Source: Acidobacteriota bacterium
GTDB lineage: Bacteria > Acidobacteriota > Terriglobia > Bryobacterales > JACQDG01
Direction: 5' to 3'
Length of the DNA: 5,910 nucleotides
Assembly: GCA_016201195.1 (NCBI GenBank)
Contig: JACQDI010000294.1
Location: forward strand, 1-5,910
In this document: positions 5,203-5,910 of the stretch, piece by piece
Layout of the letters: each line of letters starts with the position of its first letter
Position numbering within the stretch: the first letter of the stretch is position 1
Position numbers and translations under genes: made by a program
The notes under the pieces: generated by a model
The model's input: the letters and a program-made list of their open reading frames with translations, nothing else
The model's database searches: none
Told to the model about the DNA's origin: nothing

Positions 5203-5275
5203 AGAATGCCACAGAGACACAGAGACACAGAGCGAAAACAGTCTTCTCTGTGTCGCTGTGTCTCTGTGGCATTCT
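5203..5275. repeat. Long near-perfect hairpin built on CACAGAGA octamers; possible terminator
   Basis: Arms 5203-5232 and 5246-5275 are inverted 30-base repeats with one mismatch (5223 against 5255) around a 13-base loop (5233-5245). The left arm consists largely of nearly three tandem copies of the octamer CACAGAGA. On the plus strand the stem runs into TTCTTTCTTTG, a weak T-rich tract; on the minus strand, the direction of both neighbouring genes, no T tract follows. It starts 8 bases after the LarA-like stop, so it could end or attenuate that transcript or protect its 3' end. Its size and internal repetition also suit a dispersed intergenic repeat element. Confidence 0.85.
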
Positions 5276-5282
5276 TTCTTTG

Positions 5283-5910
5283 TCAGCCGTCGAGATCGAT
5301 CTCTGCGTGCTGGATGCAGGCATAGGGATACACGGCCACTCGGGCGTCTCCCTTATGACGCGCCAGCAGCAGATTCGTCACCTCGTCCCAGCTCCAGGCG
5401 AATTGCGTGCCCTTGGGGAACTTGTCCTGCTGCTGCTTCTGAAAATATTGCGAATACACAATGAGCTGGCCCTTGGCGGTCTCCCCGGGCCGCCCGCCGG
5501 CGGTCTGCCAATAGGTTTTCCCGCCGGCGCCGGAGGTCCGCTGGTTGAGGAAGTGCCAGGCGCTGAGGCCCTGGGGGTGCTGGATGACGAGCACCGCCGT
5601 GCCGCCGTCGCGCACGGAGCGGGTGAACCACCCCAGGGCGTGCGTGGCCTGGGTGTTCTGCGGGTAGCCGTTGGCCACCACGATGTCGGCATCCTTAAAG
5701 GTGGGGGTCCGGTAGTGCTTGTTGGCCATGCGCACCGCGGCGTGGTGGGCCTGCTCGATGTCGCCGGCGAAGACGTCGCAGACCTTGCGGCGGCTGTTGA
5801 TGACGATCTGGACGCTGAAATCCACCTGGGCCAGCTTGGCCGCTTCCACCATGTCCCGGCGTATGTCGTTCTTGAAGGTCTTGACCTGGCCGGTGGTCTT
5901 GTTGTTGCGG
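5283..5910 (-). CDS. LarA-like (nickel-dependent lactate racemase superfamily, DUF2088) protein, C-terminal half
   Basis: A frame entering from the right edge gives 208 residues and a TGA at 5285-5283; its start lies outside. The visible part matches the C-terminal domain of the LarA superfamily: VDFSVQIVINSRRKVCDVFA, then GDIEQAHHAAV (the usual FAGDPxxAHxA block), DADIVVANGYPQ, and VRDGGTAVLVIQHPQGLSAW (the usual RpGGtiilvaecpeG). Members use a nickel-pincer nucleotide cofactor to racemise or epimerise 2-hydroxyacids; lactate, malate, phenyllactate and gluconate are known substrates. The cofactor Lys and catalytic His residues belong to the N-terminal part and cannot be seen. In the segment after GYP, where L. 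plantarum LarA has Tyr-Gln-Ala-Val-Lys (Lys298), this protein has Thr-His-Ala-Leu-Gly, so lactate racemisation is unlikely. The superfamily call is fairly firm, the substrate unknown. It probably shares a transcript with the PGI-like gene downstream. Confidence 0.78.
   Translation of the reverse strand, partial: RNNKTTGQVKTFKNDIRRDMVEAAKLAQVDFSVQIVINSRRKVCDVFAGDIEQAHHAAVRMANKHYRTPTFKDADIVVANGYPQNTQATHALGWFTRSVRDGGTAVLVIQHPQGLSAWHFLNQRTSGAGGKTYWQTAGGRPGETAKGQLIVYSQYFQKQQQDKFPKGTQFAWSWDEVTNLLLARHKGDARVAVYPYACIQHAEIDLDG

Noticed and set aside
5209..5268. CACAGAGA repeats as a CRISPR array
   Set aside because: The repeats are contiguous octamers without unique spacers and form two arms of one inverted repeat; no cas genes are nearby.
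4868..5464. 198-codon plus-strand frame spanning the hairpin region
   Set aside because: It crosses the starts and ends of two minus-strand genes and the hairpin, and its translation has no recognisable feature.

Overview
The window reads as part of a chromosome from a GC-rich, Gram-negative, environmental bacterium, most likely an Acidobacteriota member. The main clue is the 3' end of an Oar/CarA-type TonB-dependent receptor ending in GLKFSY, a family greatly expanded in Solibacter- and Koribacter-like genomes. Supporting clues are a PGI-like protein related to the isomerase half of Tal-Pgi fusions and very short intergenic gaps. The taxon is an inference; no rRNA or other marker is present.

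Layout. Positions 1-182 (minus) hold the N-terminus of a family 2 glycosyltransferase. Positions 183-446 hold no complete gene: they carry a tiny receptor-tail remnant, a strong sigma70-like promoter for the glycosyltransferase, and an extended -10 promoter for the next gene. An Mth938-domain protein (447-794, plus) converges on a cupin protein with an unusual basic tail (850-1269, minus). Positions 1351-1786 (minus) are a decayed receptor C-terminus that starts exactly at the stop codon of rdgB. Positions 1787-3223 (minus) are a compact set in transcription order: a 44-residue membrane protein, rph (RNase PH) and rdgB (XTP/dITP pyrophosphatase), the last starting with UUG inside the rph stop region. 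A period-7 microrepeat lies just upstream (3235-3276). Positions 3281-5182 (minus) encode a 633-residue PGI-like SIS protein. A near-perfect 30-bp-arm hairpin (5203-5275) separates it from the C-terminal half of a LarA-like protein (5283-5910, minus), which runs off the window.

How the genes fit. rph and rdgB pair RNA 3'-end processing with nucleotide-pool sanitation, a common bacterial neighbourhood. The LarA-like and PGI-like genes are collinear and both look like sugar or hydroxy-acid isomerase-family proteins with altered active-site segments, so a shared and possibly new carbohydrate or hydroxy-acid conversion is the most interesting functional guess here. The stretch from 183 to 1786 looks like a rearrangement-prone patch: two receptor 3' ends in the same orientation bracket two small genes, and one of them seems to supply the -35 box of the glycosyltransferase promoter.
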